A stretch of 64,000 bases of DNA, taken from positions 1 through 64,000 of the forward strand of contig CAZNMY010000019.1 in NCBI GenBank assembly GCA_964574325.1, read 5' to 3'. Origin of the DNA: CAMDPA01 sp964574325 (GTDB lineage: Bacteria; Pseudomonadota; Alphaproteobacteria; Rhizobiales; Hyphomicrobiaceae). Made by a program: the position numbers and the translations under genes. Below, in pieces: positions 26,099-34,826 of this stretch (position 1 is its first letter; every line of letters begins with the position of its first letter). The notes under the pieces are model-generated. The model was given only the letters and a program-made list of their open reading frames with translations, was not told the origin of the DNA and ran no database searches.

Positions 26099-27082
26099 TC
26101 AGTAATCGTAGAACAGCCCCGAGACGCTCTCTTCGTTGGCGGTCCGCTTGATCGCCTCGCCCATCAGTTTGGCGATCGGCAGCACGCGGATGTTGCGCGC
26201 TTTGCTGACCGCTTCCGTCGGCTCTATCGAATCCGTGATCACCAGCGATTTCAGTCGCGAGCCTTCCACCCGCTCGACCGCCGATCCCGAGAGCACGCCG
26301 TGCGTGATATACGCCATCACTTCCTTGGCGCCGGCCTCCAGCAGCACATCGGCCGCGTTGCACAACGTGCCGCCGGAATCGACGATGTCATCGACCAGAA
26401 TGCACCGCTTGCCCGACACGTCGCCGATCACCGTCATCGACTCGATCTCGCCCGGCCGCCGCCGCTGCTTGTCGCAGATCGCGAGCGGCGCATTGATGCG
26501 CTTGGCGAGCGCGCGTGCGCGGACCACGCCGCCGACGTCGGGCGACACCACCATCACATCGCTGATCTCGTAGCGATCCTTGATGTCGCGCACCATGACG
26601 GGGGCTGCAAACAGGTTGTCGGTCGGAATGTCGAAGAAGCCCTGGATCTGCCCGGCATGCAGGTCGAGCGTCAGCACACGGTCTGCCCCCGCGCGCTCGA
26701 TGATATTGGCGACGAGCTTGGCCGTGATCGGCGTTCGCGGACCGGGCTTGCGATCCTGGCGCGCGTAGCCGAAGTAAGGCATCACGGCCGTGATGCGCCG
26801 GGCCGATGCACGCTTCAGCGCGTCGATCAGGATCAGCAATTCCATCAGGTTGTCGTTCGCCGGATGCGACGTCGGCTGAATCACGAAAACGTCCTCGCCA
26901 CGCACGTTGTCGTGTAGTTCGACGAAGATTTCGCGATCCGCGAAGCGCTTGCACACGCCGCGGGTGAGATCGACCTTCAGCTCTCGTCCGATCGCTTCGG
27001 CCAGCTGTCTATTGGCATTTCCCGACACGAGCTTGATGCGCAATTTCTCGGCTCCATTTGCCTTCTTGCGTGGAACGCTCAT
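26099..27082 (-). CDS. prs: Ribose-phosphate pyrophosphokinase
   Basis: Makes phosphoribosyl pyrophosphate from ribose 5-phosphate and ATP for nucleotide, His and Trp synthesis. 327 residues. Signature segments are RFADREIFVELHDNVRGEDV, the catalytic-flexible-loop region PYFGYARQDRKPGPRTPITAK with the essential Arg-Gln-Asp-Arg, and the PRPP-binding CILVDDIVDSGGT near residue 230. Start ATG 27082 with GGAGGGG. The neighbours (lipoprotein and pgeF) form a synteny block I recall from Rhizobiales genomes. Confidence 0.96.
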   Translation of the reverse strand: MSVPRKKANGAEKLRIKLVSGNANRQLAEAIGRELKVDLTRGVCKRFADREIFVELHDNVRGEDVFVIQPTSHPANDNLMELLILIDALKRASARRITAVMPYFGYARQDRKPGPRTPITAKLVANIIERAGADRVLTLDLHAGQIQGFFDIPTDNLFAAPVMVRDIKDRYEISDVMVVSPDVGGVVRARALAKRINAPLAICDKQRRRPGEIESMTVIGDVSGKRCILVDDIVDSGGTLCNAADVLLEAGAKEVMAYITHGVLSGSAVERVEGSRLKSLVITDSIEPTEAVSKARNIRVLPIAKLMGEAIKRTANEESVSGLFYDY

Positions 27083-27122
27083 TGCGCCGCCCCTCCGAAT
27101 GATAGCGCGAGGCTCTTAGCAA

Positions 27123-27154
27123 CGAGGCCCCGCACTGTAAATGGCGGGGCCTCG
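27123..27154 (-). terminator. Hairpin terminator between lipoprotein gene and prs
   Basis: CGAGGCCCCGC (27123-27133) and GCGGGGCCTCG (27144-27154) form a perfect 11-bp stem with a 10-nt loop. It lies 58 bp beyond the lipoprotein stop codon and upstream of the prs start. The flanking T-tract is weak, so it may be an attenuator. Confidence 0.6.
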
Positions 27155-27211
27155 CAATTCTCTGAGTTGTTTCCGCAGCCTTTGCTCATCGCACGACCGC
27201 CTCGACGGATT

Positions 27212-28357
27212 TCAGCCTCGGGCCCGCGCGACCTTTCCGCTGCCTGCACGATGATCGTCGATGAGTTGCTTGATACGGCTTGCGGCTCCCTGAGCGGCAT
27301 CGCTGGCGATATTCCCCCACGTTCCGTCGAGGGCCCCCGCCTGGATCTCGTTGTTCTGGCTGACGGTGGCGAGAAGACCACCGGCCGGATCGGAAACCCG
27401 CCAATCGATCTTGATCGACTGTTTCCCGTCCTTGACCGGCCCCGCCGAAACCTTGCCGGCCACCGTGTATCCCTTCTGACCGGGGCTACCGCTGCTTACG
27501 CCCGCCTGTTGAAGCTCCTGACGCATGGCATTGGCCAAGGCCGCATTGCCATCTCCCGGAGCACCCGTCACCGCCGGGATGAGAGCGATGAGCGAACCGG
27601 GTGCTGCACCGGAATTGATGCTCCCGGTCGTCGGCCCTGCCGCGGCGGGAACAGCCGAGACCTGCTGCGGCGCGATCGAGCCCGCTCCCGCGCCAACCGG
27701 CGGCGCTTTCGCCATGGCAGCACCGCTTCCACCCGGCATCGCTGCCAGCATGGCCGCCAGTGACGACGCCGTCTTGTCGGTGATCCGTTGCGACACCTCC
27801 GGCGTGACGGCCGACCAGGGGTCGCTTCCCCCACCGCCCTGCGCCGTCTCTTCGCCTTGAATGCGATTGACGCGCTTGCCGGATGTATCCGTGAGATCGA
27901 AGATATAGGCGACCTTGGTCCCGGCCTTCTCGCGCGTGGCCACCATGTAGCCCCGCAACGTGTAGTTGGCCTGATCGGAGCCTTGAGCAATCCCGACGCG
28001 TTGGCGTTCGAGCGAGCTGCTGAGCTGGCTGCCGACTTGTTTACTCACCGCCTCCGGAGCGCCCATCACGGGCGCCAGACTGACCCGGCTCTGGCTCACC
28101 GGCGCAGGAGCGGCAGCGACGGCTGGTTGTCCGGCGTTGATCGCCTGCACATCCGAAGCCGACGTCGTATCGAGAAGACCCGTCGAGCCGCAACCCGCCA
28201 GGGCCGCAGCAATCAGCACCGCCCCCATCCGTGCAGCCGAACGTCGAGCCGGCCGCGGACAGAAAAGCCTCTCGCCTCCGTCACGTCCCACGGTTTTGCT
28301 CACGACAGTGATCGCAACAGCAATGTGCCGAGCCGCGACAGCGCATGTGGTCGTCAT
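27212..28357 (-). CDS. Putative lipoprotein with duplicated domain
   Basis: Up to 381 residues with a lipobox near ALAGCGS, so the mature protein probably begins at that Cys near residue 56. The start is uncertain: the first ATG gives a long Arg-rich N-region, while a GTG near 28303 or ATG near 28228 would give shorter signals. Two halves resemble each other: a small alpha/beta unit (NYTLRGYMVATREKAGTK with IFDLTD, then SLAAML) and a later one (GYTVAGKVSAGPVKDGKQ with DWRVSD, then IKQLID), separated by a Pro/Ala/Gly-rich linker. Lies between pgeF and prs, a neighbourhood I recall as conserved. Function unknown. Confidence 0.7.
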   Translation of the reverse strand: MTTTCAVAARHIAVAITVVSKTVGRDGGERLFCPRPARRSAARMGAVLIAAALAGCGSTGLLDTTSASDVQAINAGQPAVAAAPAPVSQSRVSLAPVMGAPEAVSKQVGSQLSSSLERQRVGIAQGSDQANYTLRGYMVATREKAGTKVAYIFDLTDTSGKRVNRIQGEETAQGGGGSDPWSAVTPEVSQRITDKTASSLAAMLAAMPGGSGAAMAKAPPVGAGAGSIAPQQVSAVPAAAGPTTGSINSGAAPGSLIALIPAVTGAPGDGNAALANAMRQELQQAGVSSGSPGQKGYTVAGKVSAGPVKDGKQSIKIDWRVSDPAGGLLATVSQNNEIQAGALDGTWGNIASDAAQGAASRIKQLIDDHRAGSGKVARARG

Positions 28358-28567
28358 CTAGACGTCCCCCAATCTGATACCCGCTGTACTCCGGTGGCCG
28401 TCGTACGAACCTTGCGGCCAAATCCTTCTATCCGGTACTCATCCACGCCGATTTGTAGTCCCGGCTCTCGGAATCGTAAAGCTCGCCAACACCCGGCCAA
28501 GCCCCCCGACGATCCGAGAGTGTGGATATATTGCAGTTTTCTGTGGTTCCATCCACCAGGACAAGCA

Positions 28568-29344
28568 CTAGGTAAGAACAATGGCGGAGATTTGGCGGCC
28601 ATAGTCGGGCTGCTTCAGCCGCGTTGTCCGCCTGTAGCTGAAGAACAGCGATTCGTTGGTGAACGTGCAGGCCGATTGCCGCTCGACGGTCTCGAGCCCC
28701 GCCCGCTCCAGCCGGAACGCGACGAAGCCCGGCAGGTCGAAATGCGGGCGCCCCTCCGGCTCGTACCTGACGAAGAAGCCGGAGAGCGACGGATCGGCCG
28801 CCAGGAACTGCGCCTCGAATTCCGGGCCGACCTCATACGATGCCTGATTGATGCACGGCCCCACCGCGGCCCGAATCTGCGACCGCCGCGCCCCCAGCTT
28901 CTCCATCTCCGTGATCGTCGCTTCCAGCACGCCCCCGAACGCTCCCCGCCATCCCGCATGCGCCGCGGCCACTACGCCCGCCGCCCCGTCGGCGAACAGC
29001 ACCGGCGTGCAGTCGGCTGCCAACGCCCCCACCACGACCCCCTTCGTCCGAGTGACCAGCGCATCGGCCTTCGGCAGATCCTCACGCGGCAACGGCCGGT
29101 CGACCACCAGTGCCGTCGCGCTGTGCACCTGATAGAGCGTGACGACCTGCTCCGCCTCCCGCTCCCCCAGCGCCACCGCCACCCGACGACGGTTCTCGGT
29201 GACCGCCGCGCGTGCATCGTCCGAGCCGTGCCCGCAGTTGAGCGACCCGTAGATCCCCTCCGACACGCCCCCCTTCCGCGTGAAGAAGCCGTGCCGGACG
29301 CCCGGCAGGTCGGCGAGACAGCGGGCGGTGATGGGCTCGGTCAA
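28568..29344 (-). CDS. pgeF: Peptidoglycan editing factor PgeF (polyphenol-oxidase fold)
   Basis: 258 residues when started at TTG 29344, which has GGAG 6 bp upstream and gives the family's normal length; a frame extension to 29470 is unsupported. YfiH/PgeF proteins remove misincorporated Ser from peptidoglycan precursors and bind a metal through His and Cys. The signature residues are seen in TLYQVHSATA (His), ALAADCTPVL (Cys) and AAAHAGWRGAFGGV (His). Same strand as the lipoprotein gene downstream, with a 210-bp gap. Confidence 0.9.
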   Translation of the reverse strand: MTEPITARCLADLPGVRHGFFTRKGGVSEGIYGSLNCGHGSDDARAAVTENRRRVAVALGEREAEQVVTLYQVHSATALVVDRPLPREDLPKADALVTRTKGVVVGALAADCTPVLFADGAAGVVAAAHAGWRGAFGGVLEATITEMEKLGARRSQIRAAVGPCINQASYEVGPEFEAQFLAADPSLSGFFVRYEPEGRPHFDLPGFVAFRLERAGLETVERQSACTFTNESLFFSYRRTTRLKQPDYGRQISAIVLT

Positions 29345-29497
29345 GGTTATCTCCGCGGATAGTCTTAGAAAGTTTCTCCGATGTAGCGGCAGACCGAGCC
29401 TTTTGCCAACCCGAGACGGCGCGTTGGCGCGCGGCCCAAAATCTGGTTTGCTCCGGGCATCAGAATGCACGCGCCGAAGATTGGACGGAGAGCCCGC

Positions 29498-30628
29498 ATG
29501 GCGAAGCCGACGAAACCTGCCCCCGCACCGAAGACCACTGCCTCAGCCGGCACGGCAATCAGTGCGAAGGTCTTCGCGTTCGCGCCGGAGAAGCCCGGCA
29601 CACTCACCGACGCCGAGAAAAAGCTCCAGGCCGCCGGCTGCGAGATCGTCCAGGGCTCCGCCGGCTGGCATACGCCGCAGGGCAACTCCGAGCACGAGAT
29701 CGTCGCCATGGCCCGCGGCGCCGACGCGATGATGGGAACCTCGATCCGCTCGACGCCGATCACCCGCCGCATCATGGAAGCCGCCCCCGACCTGCGCATC
29801 GTCGCGAAGTATACGATCGGCTACGACGACGTGGATGTCGACGCGGCCACCGAACTCGGCATCATCGTCACCCACAGCCCGACCGAGGCCAACTGGGGCG
29901 GCGTCGCCGAAGGCTCGATGGCCATGATGCTCGCTCTCCTGAAGAAAGTCCGCGAGCGCGACGAGGCGATGAAGGCGGGCAAGTGGCGCACCGAAGACCT
30001 GCAGGGCACCTATGTCGGCGCCCGCATGCAGGACGGCTACGAAGGCATCACCATCGGCATCGTCGGCCTGGGCCGCATCGGCCGCCGCCTGACCGAACTC
30101 TTGAAGCCCTGGCGCGTGCGCATCCTCGCCTGCGATCCCTACTGCGAGATCGCGCGCTTCACGCTCTCGGGTGTCGTGCGCTCCAACCTCGAGACGCTCT
30201 TGCGCGATTCCGACGTCGTCAGCCTGCACTGCACGCTGAACGAATCGTCCCGCCGCCTCATCAACGCGAAGACGCTGGCGATGATGAAACCCTCGGCGAT
30301 CCTGCTCAATGCGGCGCGTGGCGGCGTCGTCGACGAAGCAGCCCTGATCGATGCGCTCGAGAAAGGCATCATCGCCGGCGCAGCTCTCGACGTGTTCGAG
30401 GACGAGCCGCTGCCTGCCGCCTCGCCGTTACGCAAGCTCGGTCACAAGGTGCTGCTGTCGGCCCACATGGTCAGCGGCAATCGCGCGAGCGGCATCAAGC
30501 CCGGCGCCGTCTGGGCCGCTCAGAATGTCGCCGCCGCCTTGCGTGGCGAGCTGCCCGAGAACATCGTCAACTCCGATGTCCTCCCCCGCTGGAAACAACG
30601 CTTCATCTCCAAACCGATCATCGAGTGA
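29498..30628 (+). CDS. D-isomer specific 2-hydroxyacid dehydrogenase
   Basis: 376 residues. NAD(P)-dependent dehydrogenase of 2-hydroxyacids such as D-glycerate or phosphoglycerate. Rossmann motif GIVGLGRIGRRL near residue 190, catalytic Arg in NAARGGVVDEA, Glu in LDVFEDEPLP and His in LSAHM are in the canonical order. The first 25 residues are Ala/Pro/Lys-rich and probably flexible. Start ATG 29498 with GGAG upstream. It stands alone and converges with a cupin gene. Substrate not identifiable. Confidence 0.9.
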   Translation: MAKPTKPAPAPKTTASAGTAISAKVFAFAPEKPGTLTDAEKKLQAAGCEIVQGSAGWHTPQGNSEHEIVAMARGADAMMGTSIRSTPITRRIMEAAPDLRIVAKYTIGYDDVDVDAATELGIIVTHSPTEANWGGVAEGSMAMMLALLKKVRERDEAMKAGKWRTEDLQGTYVGARMQDGYEGITIGIVGLGRIGRRLTELLKPWRVRILACDPYCEIARFTLSGVVRSNLETLLRDSDVVSLHCTLNESSRRLINAKTLAMMKPSAILLNAARGGVVDEAALIDALEKGIIAGAALDVFEDEPLPAASPLRKLGHKVLLSAHMVSGNRASGIKPGAVWAAQNVAAALRGELPENIVNSDVLPRWKQRFISKPIIE

Positions 30629-30679
30629 TCTTCACGACGACGTTGGACGTCGGCGCGGAACTTGTCGCAGAATGCTACG

Positions 30680-31234
30680 CTACACCCCAGCCATCTTCCA
30701 TGCCGGCGGCTCCATCGCGTCGATCAGCACGAACGCGATCCGGCAGGGCTTGCCGGAATTGTTGACCCACGCGTGATTGGTGCCGAGCTGGATCAGCACG
30801 TCGCCGGCCTTCAGGTGCACCTCGCTGTCGTCGAGCAGCATGTCGATCTCGCCTTCCAGCACCAGCGCATAGTCGATGCTCCGGGTTCGGTGCATGTAGG
30901 CATGTCGCGCCGGTGCGCTGTCGTGGCCCTGATCGAGACCCATCTCCTTTTTCATCGCCGCATTGTCGATCGCAGGACCATCCTTGGGCTCCGGCGGAAA
31001 ATCGACGATCCGCAAGATCGATCCACTGGCGGGCGGCGCGACACCCGTCCCGCGCAGCGTCGGATCGGCCGACGTGGAGATGTCGGCTGGCGTCTCGTCG
31101 GTCACCCACACCAGCGTCGACGTGAGCCCCGTGACGGACCGGACCTTGGTGTTGGGCGCCGGCCCATCAGCCACGATCACCGCCTTGCCACTTGCATCGT
31201 GCCCACAGATCACCCGTCTCGTCTGCCGCGCCAT
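30680..31234 (-). CDS. Cupin-domain protein (184 aa)
   Basis: One cupin domain in the C-terminal two thirds: MHRTRSIDYALVLEGEIDMLLD (motif 1, His and Glu), then HLKAGDVLIQLGTNHAWVNNS (motif 2, His). The N-terminal MARQTRRVICGHDASGKAV recurs in cupin proteins encoded near catabolic enzymes. Start ATG 31234 with AGGGAGAG upstream. It is divergent from the LLM oxidoreductase; both may belong to one degradative pathway. A metal-dependent isomerase or dioxygenase role is possible but unproven. Confidence 0.8.
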   Translation of the reverse strand: MARQTRRVICGHDASGKAVIVADGPAPNTKVRSVTGLTSTLVWVTDETPADISTSADPTLRGTGVAPPASGSILRIVDFPPEPKDGPAIDNAAMKKEMGLDQGHDSAPARHAYMHRTRSIDYALVLEGEIDMLLDDSEVHLKAGDVLIQLGTNHAWVNNSGKPCRIAFVLIDAMEPPAWKMAGV

Positions 31235-31360
31235 CTCGCTCTCCCTGCTCTCGTTCCACCAGACTGATAGTGAGCCCGAGCGAAGCGTCAATGCGTCATC
31301 GCCGAGCCGAGCGGACATGGGCTATCATTCCGCCGCGCGAACAGCGCGGCGGGAGGAACC

Positions 31361-32386
31361 ATGAAGTTCGGCATCTTCGATCATCTCGACCGCGCTGGCC
31401 GCCCCCTCGCCGAGCAATACGAGAACCGCCTGCGATTGATCGAGCACTACGAGGCCTCGGGCTTCCACGCCTATCATCTCGCCGAGCACCACTCGACACC
31501 GCTCGGCATGGCGCCGTCACCGGCCGTGTTCCTCTCCGCCGTCGCCCAGCGCACGAGGACGTTGCGTTTCGGCCCCCTCGTCTACCCGCTGCCGCTCTAT
31601 CATCCCCTGCGCGTGGCCGAAGAAATCTGCATGCTCGACCACTTGAGCAGAGGCCGCCTCGACATCGGCTTCGGCCGCGGCGCGTCGCAGTTCGAGATCG
31701 AATATTTCGGCATCGATCCGAACGAGGCCCCGGCCCGCTACGAGGAGGCGCGCCGGATCGTGCTGATGGCCTTGTCTTCCCCCAGCGTCACCTTCGAAGG
31801 CCGCTTCCATACGTTTCGCAACACGCCCATCGAGATGCACCCGCTGCAGCAGCCCCATCCCCGGATGTTCTACGGCGCAGGCACGCCAGAGACCGGAGCG
31901 AAAGCCGCCCGTGAAGGCATCAACCTCGTCTGCAACGCGCCCGCGCCGCTGGTGAAGCCGATCTTCGATCGCTTCCGCGAGGAATGGTCGGCCCTCGGCA
32001 AGAACGCCGCCGACATGCCGCTGCTCGGCCTCAATCGCCATTGCGTGATCGCCGACACCGACGAAGCCGCCCGCGGCATCGCCGAGCGCGCCTACAGGAT
32101 CTGGCACGCGAGCTTTTATCACCTCTGGCAGCTCCGCAATGCGCGCCCCAACAATGCCGCCTACCCTGATACCTTTGCAGGCCTCGAGCGGATGGGCTAC
32201 GGCATCGCCGGCTCGCCGCGGACGGTGCGCGACTTCTATGTTCGCGAGATCGGCGGTGTCGGCGCCACCTACGCGCTCGGCCGCTTCGCTTTCGGTGACA
32301 TCACGCTTTCCGAAGCGCGCCGGTCGGTGGACCTGTTCCACGATCACGTGATGCCGGCGTTGCAGGATCTCGCTGCGAAATCGTAA
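31361..32386 (+). CDS. LLM-class flavin-dependent oxidoreductase
   Basis: Luciferase-like TIM-barrel monooxygenase of 341 residues. The N-terminus MKFGIFDHLDRAGRPLAEQYENRL and the segments HLAEHHSTPLGMAPSP and TRTLRFGPLVYPLPLYHPLRVAEE are diagnostic, and the barrel is complete to the C-terminus. Uses reduced FMN or F420 delivered by a partner reductase. Start ATG 31361 with GGGAGGAA upstream. The next gene is an FAD monooxygenase 41 bp downstream, suggesting an operon for oxidation of an unknown organic substrate. Confidence 0.92.
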   Translation: MKFGIFDHLDRAGRPLAEQYENRLRLIEHYEASGFHAYHLAEHHSTPLGMAPSPAVFLSAVAQRTRTLRFGPLVYPLPLYHPLRVAEEICMLDHLSRGRLDIGFGRGASQFEIEYFGIDPNEAPARYEEARRIVLMALSSPSVTFEGRFHTFRNTPIEMHPLQQPHPRMFYGAGTPETGAKAAREGINLVCNAPAPLVKPIFDRFREEWSALGKNAADMPLLGLNRHCVIADTDEAARGIAERAYRIWHASFYHLWQLRNARPNNAAYPDTFAGLERMGYGIAGSPRTVRDFYVREIGGVGATYALGRFAFGDITLSEARRSVDLFHDHVMPALQDLAAKS

Positions 32387-32427
32387 AGCGTGCTGCACAG
32401 CGCGATCAATCCCGAAGGACCTGCCCC

Positions 32428-33624
32428 ATGACCGCCAAACCCCGCATCCTCATCGCCGGCGCCGGCATCGGCGGCCTCACGGCAGCGCTCGCCCTGGGCC
32501 AGCGCGGCTTCGAGGTCGAGATCTTCGAGCAGGCGCCCGAACTGATGGAATTCGGCGCCGGCATCCAGGTCTCAGCCAACGCCACCCGGATTCTGATTGC
32601 GCTCGGCCTGAAGGACGCGATGGAGCGCGTCGTCTGCGAGGCCGCCTTCAAGGAAGTGCGGATCTGGAACACCGGCCAGACCTGGAAGCTGTTCGACCTC
32701 GGCAAGGATTCGATCGAACGCTTCGGCGCGCCCTACTGGTTCGTTCACCGCGGCGACATCCACCGTGTGCTCCTCGACGCCGCCCGCGCGAGCGGCAATG
32801 TCCGTGTCCACACGGCTAAGCGCTGCACCGATTTCACCGACGACGGCACCACCGTCACCCTCCACACCGCCGACGGCGGAAAGGCGACCGGCAACGCCCT
32901 GATCGGAGCCGACGGCGTCCACTCGATGGTGCGCCAGAAACTTTGGGAAGCCGGCAAGCCGCACTTCCTCGGCATCATCTGCTGGCGCGGCCTCGTCAGG
33001 GAAGCGGACCTCCCCGATGAAATGCGCCGCCCCGTCGGCACCAACTGGGTCGGCCCCGGCGGCCACGTCATCACCTATCCGCTGCGCCGCGGCGAGCTGA
33101 TGAACTGGGTCGGCTTCGGCGAGCGCGAGGACTGGAAGGTCGAGAGCTGGACCGAGAAGGGCAGCCACGAGGAATGCGCGAAGGACTTCCCCGACTGGCA
33201 CCCGCTCGTGCACGACCTCATCTCCAAGCTCGACCAGCCCTACAAATGGGCGATGGTCGGCCGCGCGCCGCTCCCCGCCTGGACCAGAGGCCGCGTCTCG
33301 ATGCTCGGCGACGCCTGCCACTCGACGCTGCCGTTCCTCGCCCAAGGCGCCAACATGGCGATGGAGGACGGGCTCGTGCTCGCGCGCTGCTTCGAAGCCC
33401 ACGCCGACCCGGCTGTCGCGCTCGCCCGCTTCGAGGCCCTCCGCCTCGACCGCACGACGAAGATCGTCAACGGCTCGGCCGAGACCGGCCGCCGCTTTCA
33501 CAACCCAACGCTCGCCGACCCGGCCGAAGCGATCGCCTACGTCGACCGCGAATGGCAACCCGACAAGGTCCGCCTTCGCTATGACTGGCTGTTCGAATAC
33601 GATGCGACGACGGTGCCGGTGTAA
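32428..33624 (+). CDS. FAD-dependent aromatic monooxygenase (salicylate/6-hydroxynicotinate hydroxylase type)
   Basis: 398 residues, NAD(P)H-dependent hydroxylase of the UbiH/NahG group. FAD-binding GAGIGGLTAALALGQRG is at residues 10-27, the middle GD-type motif in GADGVHSMVRQ near 165, and the ribityl-contacting MLGDACHSTLPFLAQGANMAMEDG near 290, the classic hydroxylase motif. Start ATG 32428. Ends inside the first unit of a 14-bp tandem repeat. Likely partner of the upstream LLM oxidoreductase. The substrate is probably an aromatic or heteroaromatic acid, inferred from family only. Confidence 0.92.
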   Translation: MTAKPRILIAGAGIGGLTAALALGQRGFEVEIFEQAPELMEFGAGIQVSANATRILIALGLKDAMERVVCEAAFKEVRIWNTGQTWKLFDLGKDSIERFGAPYWFVHRGDIHRVLLDAARASGNVRVHTAKRCTDFTDDGTTVTLHTADGGKATGNALIGADGVHSMVRQKLWEAGKPHFLGIICWRGLVREADLPDEMRRPVGTNWVGPGGHVITYPLRRGELMNWVGFGEREDWKVESWTEKGSHEECAKDFPDWHPLVHDLISKLDQPYKWAMVGRAPLPAWTRGRVSMLGDACHSTLPFLAQGANMAMEDGLVLARCFEAHADPAVALARFEALRLDRTTKIVNGSAETGRRFHNPTLADPAEAIAYVDREWQPDKVRLRYDWLFEYDATTVPV

Positions 33625-33692
33625 AAGTGCCAGTGAAAAAGTGTTGTTGTAAAAGTGCTGTTGTAAAAGTGTCGGTGTGAAAGTGCCGCTGT
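33623..33692. repeat. 14-bp tandem repeat, five units
   Basis: Five consecutive 14-bp units of the form (A/G)AAAGTG followed by a 7-bp variable part ending in GT or GA begin inside the stop codon of the monooxygenase gene and run to 33692. Because 14 is not a multiple of 3, copy-number change would not affect the upstream protein. The next gene is convergent, so this sits in the 3' junction. Confidence 0.85.
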
Positions 33693-33744
33693 GAACCGGG
33701 CAGAGCGCAAACAAGGAGCGCGTTCGATCCCGCCAACGCCCACT

Positions 33745-34215
33745 TCACAACCCCAGCGCCGTCAGCCCCGGATATTCCACCGGCCGAATGCCGGGCTGCC
33801 AGAGGAACTTGCGCTCCGACATCTTGATCGGCACGTCGTTGATGCTGGCCTCACGGCGTTGCATCAGGCCATGATCGTCGAACTCCCACTGCTCGTTGCC
33901 GTAGGCGCGGAACCAGTTGCAGTTGTCGTCGCGATACTCGTAGGCAAAGCGCACCGCGATACGATTTCCCGTGTACGCCCACACTTCCTTTATCAGACGG
34001 TAGTCGAGTTCCCTCGCCCACTTCCGCGTCAGGAACTCGACGATGGCATTGCGGCCGGAAAAGAATTCAGAGCGGTTCCGCCAGCGGCTGTCTTCCGTAT
34101 AGGCCAGCGAAACCCTCAGCGGGTCTCGCGTATTCCATGCATCCTCCGCCATCCGCGCTTTCTGCGAGGCCGTCACGGCAGTGAACGGCGGCAAAGGAGG
34201 TCGTTCGGTAGGCAT
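33745..34215 (-). CDS. NTF2-like/SnoaL-like protein (DUF1348)
   Basis: 156 residues; DUF1348 nuclear-transport-factor-2-like fold. Characteristic segments are AWNTRDPLRVSLAYTEDSRW, the FFSGRNAIVEFLTRKWARE helix, and RFAYEYRDDNCNWFRAYGNEQWEFDDHG. Start ATG 34215 with GAGAGG upstream. The function of this family is not established; most members are small-ligand-binding or simple enzymes. It is the gene after cyanase on the same strand, about 115 bp away, and may be the last gene of the cyanase operon. Confidence 0.85.
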   Translation of the reverse strand: MPTERPPLPPFTAVTASQKARMAEDAWNTRDPLRVSLAYTEDSRWRNRSEFFSGRNAIVEFLTRKWARELDYRLIKEVWAYTGNRIAVRFAYEYRDDNCNWFRAYGNEQWEFDDHGLMQRREASINDVPIKMSERKFLWQPGIRPVEYPGLTALGL

Positions 34216-34330
34216 GACACCTCTCTTGGTGCCGGACCTGTCGGTACCGCCACCATCCCCGCACGTTGAACGCACGCGTCGGCTCAATGATCGTCGAAAG
34301 GTTGGCGCTTTCTCGGTACGCCCCCGCCGC

Positions 34331-34819
34331 TCAGCTTTCCTTGAAGCCGTACTCGGGGATTCCCTGCTCGTTGCCGTAGTACTTGAACGGCAGGAACTTG
34401 CCCGACAGCGTCATCCGCACACGGTCGCCCTTCGGGTTCGGCTCGCGTTCGAACTCGATGTTGAAGTCGATCGCCGACATGATGCCGTCGCCGAACTCTT
34501 CCTCGATCAGCGCCTTCCACGCGGGACCGTTGACCATCACCATTTCATAGAAGCGATAGATCAGCGGATCGGTCGGCGGCATCGGCGTGCCTGTCCCACG
34601 ATAGGGGACTTCGTTCAACATCCGCTCTTCGCTCTGCGACAAGCCGAACAACTCGGCGGCCTTGCGGGCGAGCGGCTTGACGAGCTTCATCTGCCCGAGC
34701 AGCGCGCCGATCACCAGCACCGGCGACATGCCACCGATTTCGTCGGTGATGTGCTTCCAGGTCCAGCCGCGGTCGCGCTTGATGTCGAGGATCTTCTCCG
34801 TCAGGTCTTCGCGCTTCAT
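34331..34819 (-). CDS. cynS: Cyanate hydratase (cyanase)
   Basis: Decomposes cyanate with bicarbonate to ammonia and carbon dioxide. 162 residues. The N-terminal helical domain (LTEKILDIKRDRGWTWKHI) is followed by the catalytic part: Arg89 and Glu92 in YRFYEMV and Ser115 in IMSAIDF, the same 3 and 26-residue spacing as E. coli R96, E99, S122. Start ATG 34819 with GGAG upstream. Only 7 bp separate it from the ABC ATP-binding gene, so it belongs to the nitrate/cyanate uptake operon. No carbonic anhydrase (CynT) is present. Confidence 0.95.
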   Translation of the reverse strand: MKREDLTEKILDIKRDRGWTWKHITDEIGGMSPVLVIGALLGQMKLVKPLARKAAELFGLSQSEERMLNEVPYRGTGTPMPPTDPLIYRFYEMVMVNGPAWKALIEEEFGDGIMSAIDFNIEFEREPNPKGDRVRMTLSGKFLPFKYYGNEQGIPEYGFKES

Positions 34820-34826
34820 CTTGGGT

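Noticed and set aside
33623..33692. CRISPR array
   Set aside because: Units are 14 bp without spacers of unique sequence; it is a simple tandem repeat, and no cas genes are near.
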